A stretch of 64,000 nucleotides of DNA from CAWBRT01 sp963696525. GTDB lineage: Bacteria; Acidobacteriota; Terriglobia; Terriglobales; Acidobacteriaceae. Positions 1-9,935 of this stretch are shown here, one piece after another. A program made the translations under genes and the position numbers. The notes under the pieces were generated by a model that saw nothing but the letters and a program-made list of their open reading frames with translations, ran no database searches and was not told where the DNA came from. The stretch covers positions 868,001 through 932,000 of the forward strand of contig CAVOKO010000012.1 in assembly GCA_963696525.1 (NCBI GenBank). Reading direction: 5' to 3'. Every line of letters starts with the position of its first letter. Position 1 is the stretch's first letter.

Positions 1-114
1 ATCAAGGCCTGTTTCCCCGTCATGCGCCGCATCGACCGTATAGCTCTCCGCCTGTAGTCCCTTTTGCAGGAAACTGGCCAAAGGCAGGTCGTCTTCGATG
101 ACTAGGATTCGCAT
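1..114 (-). CDS. Response regulator, receiver domain N-terminus (partial)
   Basis: The first 38 residues run off the left window edge. They begin MRILVIEDDLPLASFLQKGL, the beta1-alpha1 segment of a CheY-type receiver domain with the acidic pair (EDD) that binds Mg2+. The later residues AAHDGETGLD match the usual DxxDGxxAL turn before the phosphorylated Asp. OmpR/PhoB-type regulators commonly start this way, but the output domain lies outside the window, so the subfamily is an inference. The ATG is at 112-114. No histidine kinase is visible on the window side. Confidence 0.85.
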   Translation of the reverse strand, partial: MRILVIEDDLPLASFLQKGLQAESYTVDAAHDGETGLD

Positions 115-801
115 TTTGCTTTCTGCTCAGAAAACTCTGAGGTGGTTCGGCCAGAAGGAGGGTCTGTACACCTGCGCAGTTTATGTAGAACTGCTAATCT
201 CCTGGACGATCAATCGTGTCAGGCGCGGTCTCTAGTGGGAAGCCAATTGTGAGTAGCTGTAGGCGGATATTCCCGAACCCAGCAGAGTCCCACTTTGGGT
301 AATCTCTGGTCTGCAGCACTTATGGTGCATTGGCGACGGGAGAGGGTTTTTCCATCACGAGCAGCAAGCTGCAGAAAACACAGGAGCACTTCAGTCGGCG
401 GGCGCAACCGCAGGCCCGGGTAGGCTGCTGAACCACGCGCCGCAGCCCGGGGTCCCACCAAGAAGCCCGCTGGTAGCCTGTTTGGGCGGGGCAGCGCAAG
501 CGTGGCGCTACGGAACATGCCGCACGGTGCGACGGCGCAAGGGCTGGTTTGCGCTTACCGCAGATAGTTTTTCGGGCAGCATTTTAGACCGCGCCCCGCT
601 TGTCTGAGCTGTTTTGCTCAAATTAGCGTGAGTATTTTCGGCAGTCTGCTGAAACGCTTGGTTCGAAAGGATTAAGGCTGCCGTCGCGGGAACTACTGAG
701 TCCTACCGATTGTGAGTGGCACACGGGTTGCTTATGCTGCTTGCGTTGCTGCAATTTCCAGTTGGAGCTAATTGCTTATCGGATGCGCTGCGGGAGGGCC
801 T
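115..801. other. Intergenic region, 0.69 kb, no convincing gene
   Basis: This gap separates two divergently oriented genes and should hold both promoters. A 99-codon minus-strand open frame at 219-518 has no recognisable domain and an Arg/Pro/Ala-rich shadow-like composition, so it is not called. Positions 635-654 form a near-perfect small hairpin (TTTTCGGCAG then CTGCTGAAA) belonging to the dispersed GCAG-N-CTGC motif seen elsewhere in the window. No tRNA or riboswitch pattern was recognised. Confidence 0.5.
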
Positions 802-2613
802 GTGCGTCTAAAGCTGCAGGAGAAGGAACGGCGGTTTTGGAAGCGGGTCGCAAACTCGGCCCGTCACTGTTGGCTCTATCTGGCCGGAATTCTGGGCCTG
901 AGCATCCTTTCCACTCCGATTGCGCTGCTCATGCCCCTGCCCTTGAAGATTGCTATCGATTCCGTGCTGGGACATCAGCCTCTGCCAGGCTGGCTTAGCC
1001 TGCTGCTTCCGTCCGTGCTTTCCCACACCGCCTGCCTGCTTTTGGCCGCGGGACTATTGGTCTTCATCGCCCTGCTCAGCAGCTTGCAGTTACTGGCAAG
1101 CTGGCTGCTGCAAACCTACACCGGCGAGAAACTTGTACACGACTTGCGAAGCCAACTGCTATGCCATGTGCAAAGGTTGAGCCTGGTGTTCCACGACCGG
1201 CGCGGCGCGAACGATACTGCTTACCGGATTCAATATGATGCGGCTGCAATCCAGAACATCCTGATCCATGGGCTGCTTCCCATTGTGAGTTCCGCGGTTG
1301 GCTTCGTTGCCATGCTTTATGTAACCGCGCGAATCAATTGGCGGCTGGCGATTGTGGCTTTGATACTTTCTCCGGTGCTTTGGCTGTTGGCCCGCAACTC
1401 AGGCCGCAAGGTCGGCAACAGCTACGACGAAGTTCGCGAACTCGACAGTTCGGCGATGCTGGTTCTGCACGAGACGCTCGCCTCGGTTCGGGTGGTGAAG
1501 GCGTTTGGCCGCGAAAGGCACGAAGACGAACTCTTCCGTCGCAAATCGCGCCAGCGCATGACGGAACAGGTCCACCTGGCATCCATTCAGGCCAGTTTCC
1601 ATGTGCTCATTGGCTTTTCCATTGCCGTGGGGACAGCCGCCGCCCTGGTGATCGGCGTTGGACAAGTCCAGGCGCACGCAATCACGGTGGGCGAACTGTT
1701 GCTTGTCATGGCCTATATCGCCCAGCTTTACGACCCCTTGCGCAACATCAGCAGCAAGATCCCCGAGCTGCAAGCCTCTGTTTCCAGTGTCCGGCGTGCA
1801 TTCTCGCTGCTGGATGAAGTTCCGGAACTGAGTGAAAGTCCGTCAACTGTTCCGCTGAAAAGAGTCGCGGGACATTTCGTTTTCTCGGATGTCTCGTTCC
1901 AGTACACGAACGGGCCCCGTGTGCTGAACAACATTTCATTCGAGGTGCAACCGGGCACGCGGGTCGGAATCGCCGGTCCGAGCGGATCGGGTAAAACGAC
2001 CCTGATCAACATGCTGACCAGGTTCTACGACCCGGTGGAGGGTTGCATTTCGCTCGACGGAATCGACCTGCGAAATTACAGGCTCGCCGATCTCCGCGAA
2101 CAGTATTCCATTGTGCTGCAGGAGCCAATGCTGTTCTCGACGACCGTTGCCGCAAATATTGCCTACGCCCGGCCGGAGGCGAGTCGCGCCGACGTGGTGG
2201 AAGCAGCCAAGATGGCCGATGCTCATGAATTCATCGTGCGCTTGCCGAAAGGGTATGACACCCCGATTGGCGAAGGCGGACTTACCCTGTCTGGGGGAGA
2301 GCGTCAGCGCCTGGCGATTGCGCGGGCGTTTCTGAAGGATGCGCCCGTGTTGATTCTGGACGAGCCGACCAGCGCCGTGGACACGCATGCCGAACAGCTC
2401 ATCATCGATGCGCTGGAGAAGCTGATGCACGGTCGAACGACTTTCATGATTGCGCATCGCTTGAGCACGCTGGAAAGAAGCGACCAAGTACTGGTTCTCA
2501 GAAACGGTCGTCTCAATTCCGTCGTCGGAGGTCTGCAACAGGCGCGGGAAGAGTTGCTGACCAATTCCGAGCCGCCCGCCAGTCCCAGCCGCGGCCCAGT
2601 GCTGGTTTGCTAG
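802..2613 (+). CDS. ABC exporter half-transporter (ABCB/MsbA-like, fused TM and ATPase domains)
   Basis: The 603-residue protein has an N-terminal six-helix exporter-type membrane domain (about residues 25-320) followed by one nucleotide-binding domain. Walker A GPSGSGKTT lies near residue 392, signature LSGGERQR near 496, Walker B VLILDEP near 516 and the switch His in AHRLST near 551. Such half-transporters act as dimers in the inner membrane and export lipids, peptides or drugs; the substrate cannot be read from sequence. The open frame reaches back to a TTG at 772, but GTG 802 is preferred because GGAGGG precedes it at the right distance. It stands alone, with peptidase E 60 bp downstream. 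Confidence 0.9.
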   Translation: MRLKLQEKERRFWKRVANSARHCWLYLAGILGLSILSTPIALLMPLPLKIAIDSVLGHQPLPGWLSLLLPSVLSHTACLLLAAGLLVFIALLSSLQLLASWLLQTYTGEKLVHDLRSQLLCHVQRLSLVFHDRRGANDTAYRIQYDAAAIQNILIHGLLPIVSSAVGFVAMLYVTARINWRLAIVALILSPVLWLLARNSGRKVGNSYDEVRELDSSAMLVLHETLASVRVVKAFGRERHEDELFRRKSRQRMTEQVHLASIQASFHVLIGFSIAVGTAAALVIGVGQVQAHAITVGELLLVMAYIAQLYDPLRNISSKIPELQASVSSVRRAFSLLDEVPELSESPSTVPLKRVAGHFVFSDVSFQYTNGPRVLNNISFEVQPGTRVGIAGPSGSGKTTLINMLTRFYDPVEGCISLDGIDLRNYRLADLREQYSIVLQEPMLFSTTVAANIAYARPEASRADVVEAAKMADAHEFIVRLPKGYDTPIGEGGLTLSGGERQRLAIARAFLKDAPVLILDEPTSAVDTHAEQLIIDALEKLMHGRTTFMIAHRLSTLERSDQVLVLRNGRLNSVVGGLQQAREELLTNSEPPASPSRGPVLVC

Positions 2614-2673
2614 AGAAATCGGCCGCTGTTAACATTTTCCGGCAGCCCGCAAGCTCTCTTCCAGGTGGACACA

Positions 2674-3375
2674 ATGGACTCGATGCGCTTGCTTCTCATC
2701 AGTACCTCCGTGGTGCACGGCACCGGTTACCTCGATCACGCGGAGGCTGAAATCCGAAGTTTCCTCGGTGCTGTCCGCAGCCTGCTGTTTGTGCCGTTTG
2801 CACTCTGCGATCACACTGCCTACGCGAACAAGGCGCGCCAGAGGTTTGCGCAAATGGGCTATGAAATCACATCGCTTCACGAGGTGGACGACATGGGGAA
2901 GGCGATTCGCACCGCCGAAGCCATTTTCGTGGGCGGTGGCAACAGCTTTCGTTTGCTGAAATCTCTCTACGATTTCGAGGTTCTCAAAGTTATCGGCGAA
3001 CGGGTGCGCGGTGGGATGCCCTACATCGGATCAAGCGCGGGGTCAAATGTTGCCTGCCCCACCATTCGTACGACGAACGACATGCCCATCGTTGAGCCTC
3101 CGAGCCTTGCCGCCTTGAACCTGTTTCCTTACCAGATCAATCCCCATTACCTGGCCCCCATCCCAGGTTCAACCCACATGGGCGAGACTCGCGACGAGCG
3201 CTTGCTGCAATATTTGGAAGAAAACGAGATCCCGGTCGTAGGCCTGCGTGAGGGAGCGATGATTCGTTGCGAAAACGGCGAGGCGGTCCTGAAGGGCACG
3301 CACGGAGCGCGGATCTTCAAACGCGGCATTCCACCATTCGAACTTGAGCCCGGTCGAAGCCTGCGTCTCGAATAA
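2674..3375 (+). CDS. pepE: Peptidase E (alpha-aspartyl dipeptidase)
   Basis: About 233 residues, matching the roughly 229 of Salmonella PepE. PepE is a cytoplasmic serine peptidase of family S51 that hydrolyses dipeptides with N-terminal aspartate. Visible landmarks are VGGGNSF, the nucleophile elbow YIGSSAGSN with Ser near residue 120, the following block ACPTIRTTNDMPIVEP, and NPHY. These align closely with the enteric enzyme as I know it. ATG 2674 is chosen because AGGTGG lies just upstream; GTG 2665 and ATG 2683 are alternatives. It is probably monocistronic, with a 159-bp gap to the next preferred start. Confidence 0.93.
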   Translation: MDSMRLLLISTSVVHGTGYLDHAEAEIRSFLGAVRSLLFVPFALCDHTAYANKARQRFAQMGYEITSLHEVDDMGKAIRTAEAIFVGGGNSFRLLKSLYDFEVLKVIGERVRGGMPYIGSSAGSNVACPTIRTTNDMPIVEPPSLAALNLFPYQINPHYLAPIPGSTHMGETRDERLLQYLEENEIPVVGLREGAMIRCENGEAVLKGTHGARIFKRGIPPFELEPGRSLRLE

Positions 3376-3534
3376 GTGAGTGAGTTGGATGAGTTCGTTG
3401 ACGCCCGGGTTGGCGCCAGGGCTGCATTCAGCATGGTGCACGTCGGCCAAACTCCTTATTGTGCGTCAGCGGGGCTGGTGATAACGTCTGGCTGGACGGC
3501 TCTGTCGGCGGCGCCGCGCATCCGTCGAAACTCG

Positions 3535-6285
3535 ATGCCCGTTCCCTATCGAATTCAACTGGCGCAGACGGTCGAGGCGGCTCTCGACGGCGCGACCGTA
3601 GTGACCGCGAACACGCGAGCCAGCCGCAACCTGCTTCGCGCCTGCGACCAGCAACGCAAGCCAGGCGCGGGAGCATGGCGCACGCCTTCCGCGTTGCCGC
3701 TGTCGGCTTGGGTTACCGAGCTTTGGCAAGCGGCGCAGGTGAGCGGGGCGCTCGATCAAACTCTGCTCGGGCCGCTTCAGCAGCAGGCGCTCTGGACCCG
3801 GATTGTTGGCGAATCCCCATCTCCATCGGTCGTTCTAAACGGCCGCGAGCTGGCTCGGCTGGCAGCGCAGGCGTGGGAATCGATGCACGCGTATTCGGTT
3901 CCATTTCGCTCGGCGGAATTCCGCGGCACGGTCGAATCGAACTCCTTCCTGGCTTGGGCTAATACTTATCGCGAGGTCACGGCCGGCAGCAAGTGGCTCG
4001 ATGCCGCGCGGCAGCTTGACGTTCTGGCGCCGCTGCTTCCGGCACTGCGGAGCTGGCTGCCGAAGAGCATGATATTTGCCGGCTTTGACCAGCTCACACC
4101 GCAGCAACGGAAGCTGATCGCCGCGCTCTCACTGCAAGACGTTGCCGTAACGATCTTGAGCGCGGAGCCTGATTTTGCCGCCGGAGATGCGATACGACGC
4201 GTCGAACTGGCCGACCGCTCCGCTGAGTTGACGATGGCCGCGGGCTGGGCTCGTGCTCACCTGGAATCCAATCCGTCGGCTAATCTCGGCGTAGTGATCG
4301 CGGGACTCTCGCAAATCAAGGATAGGGCCGAGCAGACTTTCTCCGCCATTCTTCATCCGGAACAATACTTCGCAGTTCGCGATGTGCCTCAGCGTGCCTT
4401 CGATATTTCGCTGGGTCAAGCGCTTTCCGAGTATGCAATCGTCCGCAGCGCCGTGATTTTCCTGCGCTTGCTTTCGGGGCCGGTGCCTTTGGCGGATTTT
4501 TCTGCCTGGCTTCGGTCGCCTTATTTCGGTGCGGTTGGCGAAGCGGGCGGCAAGCGCGCGCAACTTGATTGGTTTTTGTCGCAGATGCTCCCGCCTGCCG
4601 TAACGCTTGAGTCCGTGCTCGCAGCCACGGCGAAGGCGGTCGCCAAAGGGTACGCGGTTGTCGGCCTCGACAGACAACTACAAAGGGCGCGGCAGTTTGT
4701 AGCGCGGGCGCGAACGCAAGTGCTCTCCCCAAACCGCTGGATTAGCGAGATATCCGTCCTGCTTGGGGCTGCGCGATGGCCCGCTGAAGTTGATGGGCTG
4801 GTCTTGACCACCGCCGAATATCAGGCTCGCGAAGCGTGGGAAAACCTGTTCGCTGAAATTGGCAGCCTCGATCTGGTTCGGCCGCGTATGGAGTTCGACG
4901 AAGTGGTCGCGTGCATTGTCGAGGCGGCCTCCACCAGGATTTTCAAACCGCAGAATCAGAGCGCTCCGGTGCAGGTAATGGGCGAACTGGAAGCCGCGGG
5001 CTCCGGCTTCGATGCGCTTTGGATCGCGGGCTGGAGCGACGATGCATGGCCGCAAAGGGGCGCGGCGAACCCGTTACTTCCAATCGCTCTGCAGCGTGAG
5101 TACAACTTGCCTCATAGCTCCGCCGAAGGTGAGCTTGATTTCGCACGCAGGGTATCCGATCGCTTGCTGCAAAGTGCGGCGCAAGTCACGGTCAGTTGGC
5201 CGGCTGGGGAAGAAGATCGTCAACTCCGCGCCTCGCCCCTCGCTGCCTTGCTGCCGGTTGTCGGCAGCGACGATCTGGGCGTGCCATCGCCCAAGAGCCT
5301 GGCGGAATTATTTCCTTCCGTGACTCTGGAGTCGGTGCAGGACTATCGGGCTCCGGCGGTTGTCGGAGGCGAAATGCGGTCGCATGGGACACGCATTCTA
5401 GAGCAGCAATCGAACTGTCCGTTCCGCGCCTTCATAGAGCTGCGCCTCTTCGCCGCCCAGGCTAAGCGAGTCGAACCGGGTTTGACGCCGGCCAACCGTG
5501 GACAGCTTGTTGAAACCGCCCTGCAGTTTGTCTGGGATGATCTTCACGATAAATCCACTCTCGAAGCATGTGGCGACCAACGCTTGCAGGAAATCGTCAG
5601 CGCCGCCGTGGAGCGCGCTTTCAATTCGCTGGATGTGAAGCCGAACGAACTTTGGGAAATCCGATATCTCGAATTGGAGCGGCAGCGGTTGACAGCGCTG
5701 GTCCACGAGTGGCTCCAGTTCGAGCGCGGACGTGAAGACTTCGGCAAGGTTGTGCATCAGCAGGCAATTGAATTTCAGCTAGCTGGCCTGGATTTGCGCG
5801 GCCGCATCGATCGCATCGATCGACTTCCAGACGACTCGCTCGTGATCATCGACTACAAAACCGGCAGCCAGTCCTACCATGCCGGGCATTGGAGCACGCC
5901 TCGCCCCGCGCGCCCGCAACTTCCACTGTATGCGACGGCTTTGCTGCGAGTTCCCGGCACGAATCTCTCTGCTGTCGCATTTGCTTTTGTCAATCGTGGC
6001 GGGTGCCGTATGACGGGCGCAAGCGTCCGGCCCGAAATCTTTGGAACCAAGACTTTGCGCGGCCCGGCGTTAGAGGAGTACCTGGAGAAATGGGGGCCGG
6101 AGCTGGAATCGCTCGCCGAAGCATTTCTGCAAGGTGACGCCCGCATAGATCCAAAGCGTGCGCCGGGTTCCGCATCGCGATCGACTTGCGATGAGACCTA
6201 CTGCCACTTGCGCGCGGTCTGTCGCATGGCGGAGATCGATTTCCCGCAGCAGCAGGCGGAGGAGCAGCCCGATGAACTCGACTAG
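3535..6285 (+). CDS. AddB-like exonuclease subunit with PD-(D/E)XK nuclease domain
   Basis: About 916 residues from ATG 3535; the open frame extends back to GTG 3376 but that leader looks non-coding. The C-terminus carries a RecB-type nuclease: an acidic GRIDRIDRLPDDSLVIIDYK core with DYKTG near residue 773. Cysteines at about 628, 885, 890 and 896 have the one-plus-three arrangement of the Fe-S cluster that staples the nuclease domain in AddB. The N-terminal TANTRASRNLL region resembles a degenerate helicase fold without a clear Walker A. It overlaps the AddA-like gene by 14 bp, so the two are probably translated together as a double-strand-break-processing complex. It also resembles a class annotated 'probable DNA repair protein'. 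Confidence 0.85.
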   Translation: MPVPYRIQLAQTVEAALDGATVVTANTRASRNLLRACDQQRKPGAGAWRTPSALPLSAWVTELWQAAQVSGALDQTLLGPLQQQALWTRIVGESPSPSVVLNGRELARLAAQAWESMHAYSVPFRSAEFRGTVESNSFLAWANTYREVTAGSKWLDAARQLDVLAPLLPALRSWLPKSMIFAGFDQLTPQQRKLIAALSLQDVAVTILSAEPDFAAGDAIRRVELADRSAELTMAAGWARAHLESNPSANLGVVIAGLSQIKDRAEQTFSAILHPEQYFAVRDVPQRAFDISLGQALSEYAIVRSAVIFLRLLSGPVPLADFSAWLRSPYFGAVGEAGGKRAQLDWFLSQMLPPAVTLESVLAATAKAVAKGYAVVGLDRQLQRARQFVARARTQVLSPNRWISEISVLLGAARWPAEVDGLVLTTAEYQAREAWENLFAEIGSLDLVRPRMEFDEVVACIVEAASTRIFKPQNQSAPVQVMGELEAAGSGFDALWIAGWSDDAWPQRGAANPLLPIALQREYNLPHSSAEGELDFARRVSDRLLQSAAQVTVSWPAGEEDRQLRASPLAALLPVVGSDDLGVPSPKSLAELFPSVTLESVQDYRAPAVVGGEMRSHGTRILEQQSNCPFRAFIELRLFAAQAKRVEPGLTPANRGQLVETALQFVWDDLHDKSTLEACGDQRLQEIVSAAVERAFNSLDVKPNELWEIRYLELERQRLTALVHEWLQFERGREDFGKVVHQQAIEFQLAGLDLRGRIDRIDRLPDDSLVIIDYKTGSQSYHAGHWSTPRPARPQLPLYATALLRVPGTNLSAVAFAFVNRGGCRMTGASVRPEIFGTKTLRGPALEEYLEKWGPELESLAEAFLQGDARIDPKRAPGSASRSTCDETYCHLRAVCRMAEIDFPQQQAEEQPDELD

Positions 6286-9200
6286 CGTGGAGATCGTCCG
6301 GGAGCCCGCCGACGCCACGGTGCGCCAAGCCGCGATCGATTATCGCCGTTCATTTATCGTGCAGGCCCCCGCCGGTTCCGGGAAAACCGAGCTGCTCATT
6401 CAGCGCTTCCTCAACCTGCTGGGCAGCGCGGAAGTAACAGAACCCGAAGCGATCCTTGCCATCACCTTTACCCGCAAGGCAGCCAATGAAATGCGCAACC
6501 GTATCCTGGGCGCGCTCGAGCAGGCGGCATCCGGCGGCAGCAGTGGGGATGGCAACTCGAAGCTGACGCAGCAGTTGGCTTCCGCCGCTCTGCGGCGCGA
6601 CCGTCAACGCCGATGGGCTATTCTCGAAAACCCGGGACGGCTTCAAGTACGCACGGTCGATTCCTTCTGCGAGTCGGTAACCCGGCAAATGCCGATTTTG
6701 TCGCGTTTTTCAGCCGGTGCGGAAGTCAGCGAAGATTGCGCCGCGCTCTATCAGCAGGCGGCCCAGTGGACGCTGCGGCTGCTGGCGCATCCCACGGCCA
6801 GCATTGCATCGGCGGTGGAAACCTTGCAGCGCCATCTCGACAATAATTTACAACGCGCGGAATTGCTGCTGATAGAAATGCTGAAGAGGCGCGACCAGTG
6901 GCTCCCCTTGCTGGGCCGTTGCGATCAGTACAACGCTGCTGAACTGACGCGTTTTCGCGAAGAGCTGGAAGCCTCTCTTCGCCATGCCGTTGGGGTCGAG
7001 CTGGCGGAGATTTGCAGCCGTGTTCAGGCCGCACTCGGCGCTCGCCGGGAAGAATTCGTGCGCCTGGCTCGCTACGCGGCGCGGAACCTTCAATCTTCCG
7101 CTCCGGAGAGCCGGGTTGCGCTGCTGTGCTCCATCGAGGACTTGCCTGGAGAAGATCCGGCGGAAGTAGAACGCTGGCTTGGACTCCGCGATTTCTTCCT
7201 GAATAAAAGCGGCAAGCTGTGGAGCCGGCTGACGGTGAAAAATGGTTTCCCTCCGCTTGCGGAATGCAGACCACACAAGCAGCGCTGCGAGGAGTTGTTT
7301 GCTTGGCTCAACGGCAGAGCGGCAACGGAAGGACTCGCAGCGGCACTGGGCCGGCTTGAGTTTTTGCCGCCGGTTACTTACAACGGCGAACAGTGGGAGT
7401 GCGTGCGCGCGCTCCTCGTCGTCTTGCCGCTGGCGGCCGCCGAGTTGAAGGTGGTTTTCGCCGAGCGGGGGACTTGCGATTTCATTGAAGTTTCGCAGGC
7501 TGCTCTTGCCGCTCTGGACTCGTCCGAACCCTCGCAGCTTGCGCTTTCTCTGGGCTGCCGGATACAGCACGTTCTGGTTGATGAATTCCAGGACACATCG
7601 GTGGCACAGGTAGAGCTGTTGAGGCGGCTCACGGCGGAGTGGGCAAACGGCGACGGCAGCACTCTGTTCCTGGTCGGCGATCCCATGCAGTCGATCTACG
7701 GGTTCCGCAAGGCCGAGGTCAGTCTTTTCGAGGATGCGCGCTGTGGCCGCGCCGGCTTGCCATCGCTTGTACCGCAGAAACTGTCAGTGAACTTTCGTTC
7801 CTCGGCGTCGCTGGTTGGCTGGTACAACCGGGTATTCGGCGAAGTGCTGCGCGAGTCCAACCGGGCAACCGGCGCCGTCAAGTACAATCCGGCCGAGGCC
7901 GCGCAGTTCGACCGTGCGGGCCGGTCCGAATTGGACGGAGTGCACCTGCACGGGGTCGAAGATCGGGAATCGGAAGGGGCGTGTGTCGCCGATATTGTCA
8001 AGCGTACGCGCCAACAGCATCCCGGAGACCGCATTGCAATCCTGGTTCGTGCCCGGACCCACCTGCCGGAAATCGTGCGCGCCTTGCAGGCGGCGGAGAT
8101 TCGATTTCGCGCAGTCGACATTGAGCCACTCGGCCAAAGCCAGGTGGTTCGTGACCTGCATGCTCTGACGCTCGCGATTACCCAACCTGCCGATCGCGTG
8201 GCGTGGCTTGCGCTGTTGCGCTCGCCGGTTTGCGGACTCGCCCTGCCCGACCTTCTCGAACTATGCCGTGGAGATGACCGCGCCAGCATGATGCAGTTAC
8301 TTCCATTGCGATACGCACGCCTTTCTGAAAATGCGCGCCAGCGTTGTGAGCGATTGTTCGCCGTGCTGTCTGACGCAATCGCCCTGCGTGGCCGGAGAGG
8401 TTTGCGCGAGATTGTCGAACGCACGTGGATCGTTCTCGGTGGACCCGTCAGCTCCGTAAACATCGATCAGGGCCTGCGTGACGCCGCGGCTTACCTCAAT
8501 CTGCTGCAGCAATCGGAAACCGGCGGCGAGCTGGTGGATGCGGACGCGTTCCAGAAGAACCTCGAACAGCTCTTCGCTCCGACGGAGACCGAAATTCCCG
8601 AAGCCGTCGAGATTATGACAATCCATGGCGCCAAAGGCTTGCAATGGGACACCGTAATCCTGCCGGCGCTGGGACGTTCCACTCGACACGAAGCTGAACA
8701 ACTGCTCTACTGGCGCGAGTCGGTAAGCGAGGGGCAGGCTCATCTACTGCTTGCTCCGATCGACTCGGCCGCCAATGCCAGCGTGGATAATGGCGTGGAG
8801 AAATATCTTAAGCGAATTTCAGCCGACCGTGGCAGGGAGGAACTGAAACGCTTGCTCTATGTTGCCTGTACCCGTGCCCGCGCCGCCTTGCACCTGGTGG
8901 CGGAGCTGCCTGAGGCAGACAAAGATCCCGAACGGGGTTCCATGCTCGCACTGCTCTGGCCAGCATGTGGGCTGGGCGCGGAGTTCGAGCACTTTCACGG
9001 CTCCATCGAAGGCGTCGCCCAGCCTCGCATCCCTCCCAGCGTGCTTCGCCGGCTTCCCCTCGATTGGCGACAGCCTGCTCCGCCGCCGGACTTGCATTGG
9101 CAGAGCCAAGACGAGTTTGCCGGCGAGTCGGAGCCGCAGTCCCATAGTTTCGATTGGGCGAGCCAGCGGCTTCGCAAAGTGGGAACCGCGGCTCACAGGT

Positions 9201-9682
9201 TGCTGCAACAGATCGCTCGCGAAGGCGTCGAGAGCTGGGATGAGGGCCGCATCCGCCGGCACGCCGGCGCGATCCGAAATCTATTGATCGAGCTCGGCGT
9301 GGCCGCGGACGAAATGGATGACGCCGCCGACCTGGTGCGGCGCGCGCTGGAAAATGCGCTCTCGGATCCGCAAGGACGCTGGATTCTTGGGGCGCATCGC
9401 GATGCAGCATGCGAATTGGAGTTGTCGGCGCTGATTGATAACTCGGTGGTTCGGGTTAAGCTCGATCGCACTTTCATTGACGAGCAGGGCACGCGCTGGA
9501 TTGTCGACTACAAGACCAGCGAAATCGGAAGTGGGAACACCGCGGCTTTCATCGATGCACAGGTCGAAAAGTTTCGTCCCGACTTGTACCGGTACCGGTC
9601 CGTCATGGCTTCGCTTGAGTCGAACCCCATCAGGATGGCACTTTACTTTCCGTTGCTTCGTCAATGGCGCGAAGTTTCTTGA
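6272..9682 (+). CDS. AddA-like UvrD-family helicase-nuclease
   Basis: 1136 residues from ATG 6272, chosen because GGAGGAG lies 8-10 nt upstream inside the AddB-like gene and the helicase core starts soon after. Superfamily 1 motifs are clear: Walker A PAGSGKTE near residue 33, motif II LVDEFQDT near 438, motif III GDPMQSIYGFR, motif V IHGAKGLQWD and motif VI YVACTRAR. The C-terminus has a RecB-like nuclease core (VKLDRTF then IVDYKTS near 1079). This fits AddA, the ATP-driven 3'-5' motor and nuclease that resects DNA ends for recombination. The AddB-like partner is immediately upstream with overlapping frames. Confidence 0.92.
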   Translation: MNSTSVEIVREPADATVRQAAIDYRRSFIVQAPAGSGKTELLIQRFLNLLGSAEVTEPEAILAITFTRKAANEMRNRILGALEQAASGGSSGDGNSKLTQQLASAALRRDRQRRWAILENPGRLQVRTVDSFCESVTRQMPILSRFSAGAEVSEDCAALYQQAAQWTLRLLAHPTASIASAVETLQRHLDNNLQRAELLLIEMLKRRDQWLPLLGRCDQYNAAELTRFREELEASLRHAVGVELAEICSRVQAALGARREEFVRLARYAARNLQSSAPESRVALLCSIEDLPGEDPAEVERWLGLRDFFLNKSGKLWSRLTVKNGFPPLAECRPHKQRCEELFAWLNGRAATEGLAAALGRLEFLPPVTYNGEQWECVRALLVVLPLAAAELKVVFAERGTCDFIEVSQAALAALDSSEPSQLALSLGCRIQHVLVDEFQDTSVAQVELLRRLTAEWANGDGSTLFLVGDPMQSIYGFRKAEVSLFEDARCGRAGLPSLVPQKLSVNFRSSASLVGWYNRVFGEVLRESNRATGAVKYNPAEAAQFDRAGRSELDGVHLHGVEDRESEGACVADIVKRTRQQHPGDRIAILVRARTHLPEIVRALQAAEIRFRAVDIEPLGQSQVVRDLHALTLAITQPADRVAWLALLRSPVCGLALPDLLELCRGDDRASMMQLLPLRYARLSENARQRCERLFAVLSDAIALRGRRGLREIVERTWIVLGGPVSSVNIDQGLRDAAAYLNLLQQSETGGELVDADAFQKNLEQLFAPTETEIPEAVEIMTIHGAKGLQWDTVILPALGRSTRHEAEQLLYWRESVSEGQAHLLLAPIDSAANASVDNGVEKYLKRISADRGREELKRLLYVACTRARAALHLVAELPEADKDPERGSMLALLWPACGLGAEFEHFHGSIEGVAQPRIPPSVLRRLPLDWRQPAPPPDLHWQSQDEFAGESEPQSHSFDWASQRLRKVGTAAHRLLQQIAREGVESWDEGRIRRHAGAIRNLLIELGVAADEMDDAADLVRRALENALSDPQGRWILGAHRDAACELELSALIDNSVVRVKLDRTFIDEQGTRWIVDYKTSEIGSGNTAAFIDAQVEKFRPDLYRYRSVMASLESNPIRMALYFPLLRQWREVS

Positions 9683-9935
9683 GCGCACAATCAACCCAGC
9701 GAGCGGGGCTTCGCAACGCAGGGCTGGCAACCTGAGGTTGAAGTTCGAAAGATAGTGTCTGCTATGTCGAAATTTCATTCAGAGTAGAAGAAATTGCACA
9801 TCTCAGGCTTGCTTCGGTGGGTTTCCCGCAACCGCCCCGGCCTGTAACTGCGGTCAGGACGGGACATTGGAGACGGCGCTAGGTGGTTTGCTTTAGGCGC
9901 GTCTGTCTGGAAGGCGACATGCACTTAACCCGTGC

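Noticed and set aside
219..518. 99-codon minus-strand frame near the left end
   Set aside because: No domain, no ribosome-binding site, and Arg/Pro/Ala-rich composition typical of chance frames in GC-rich DNA.
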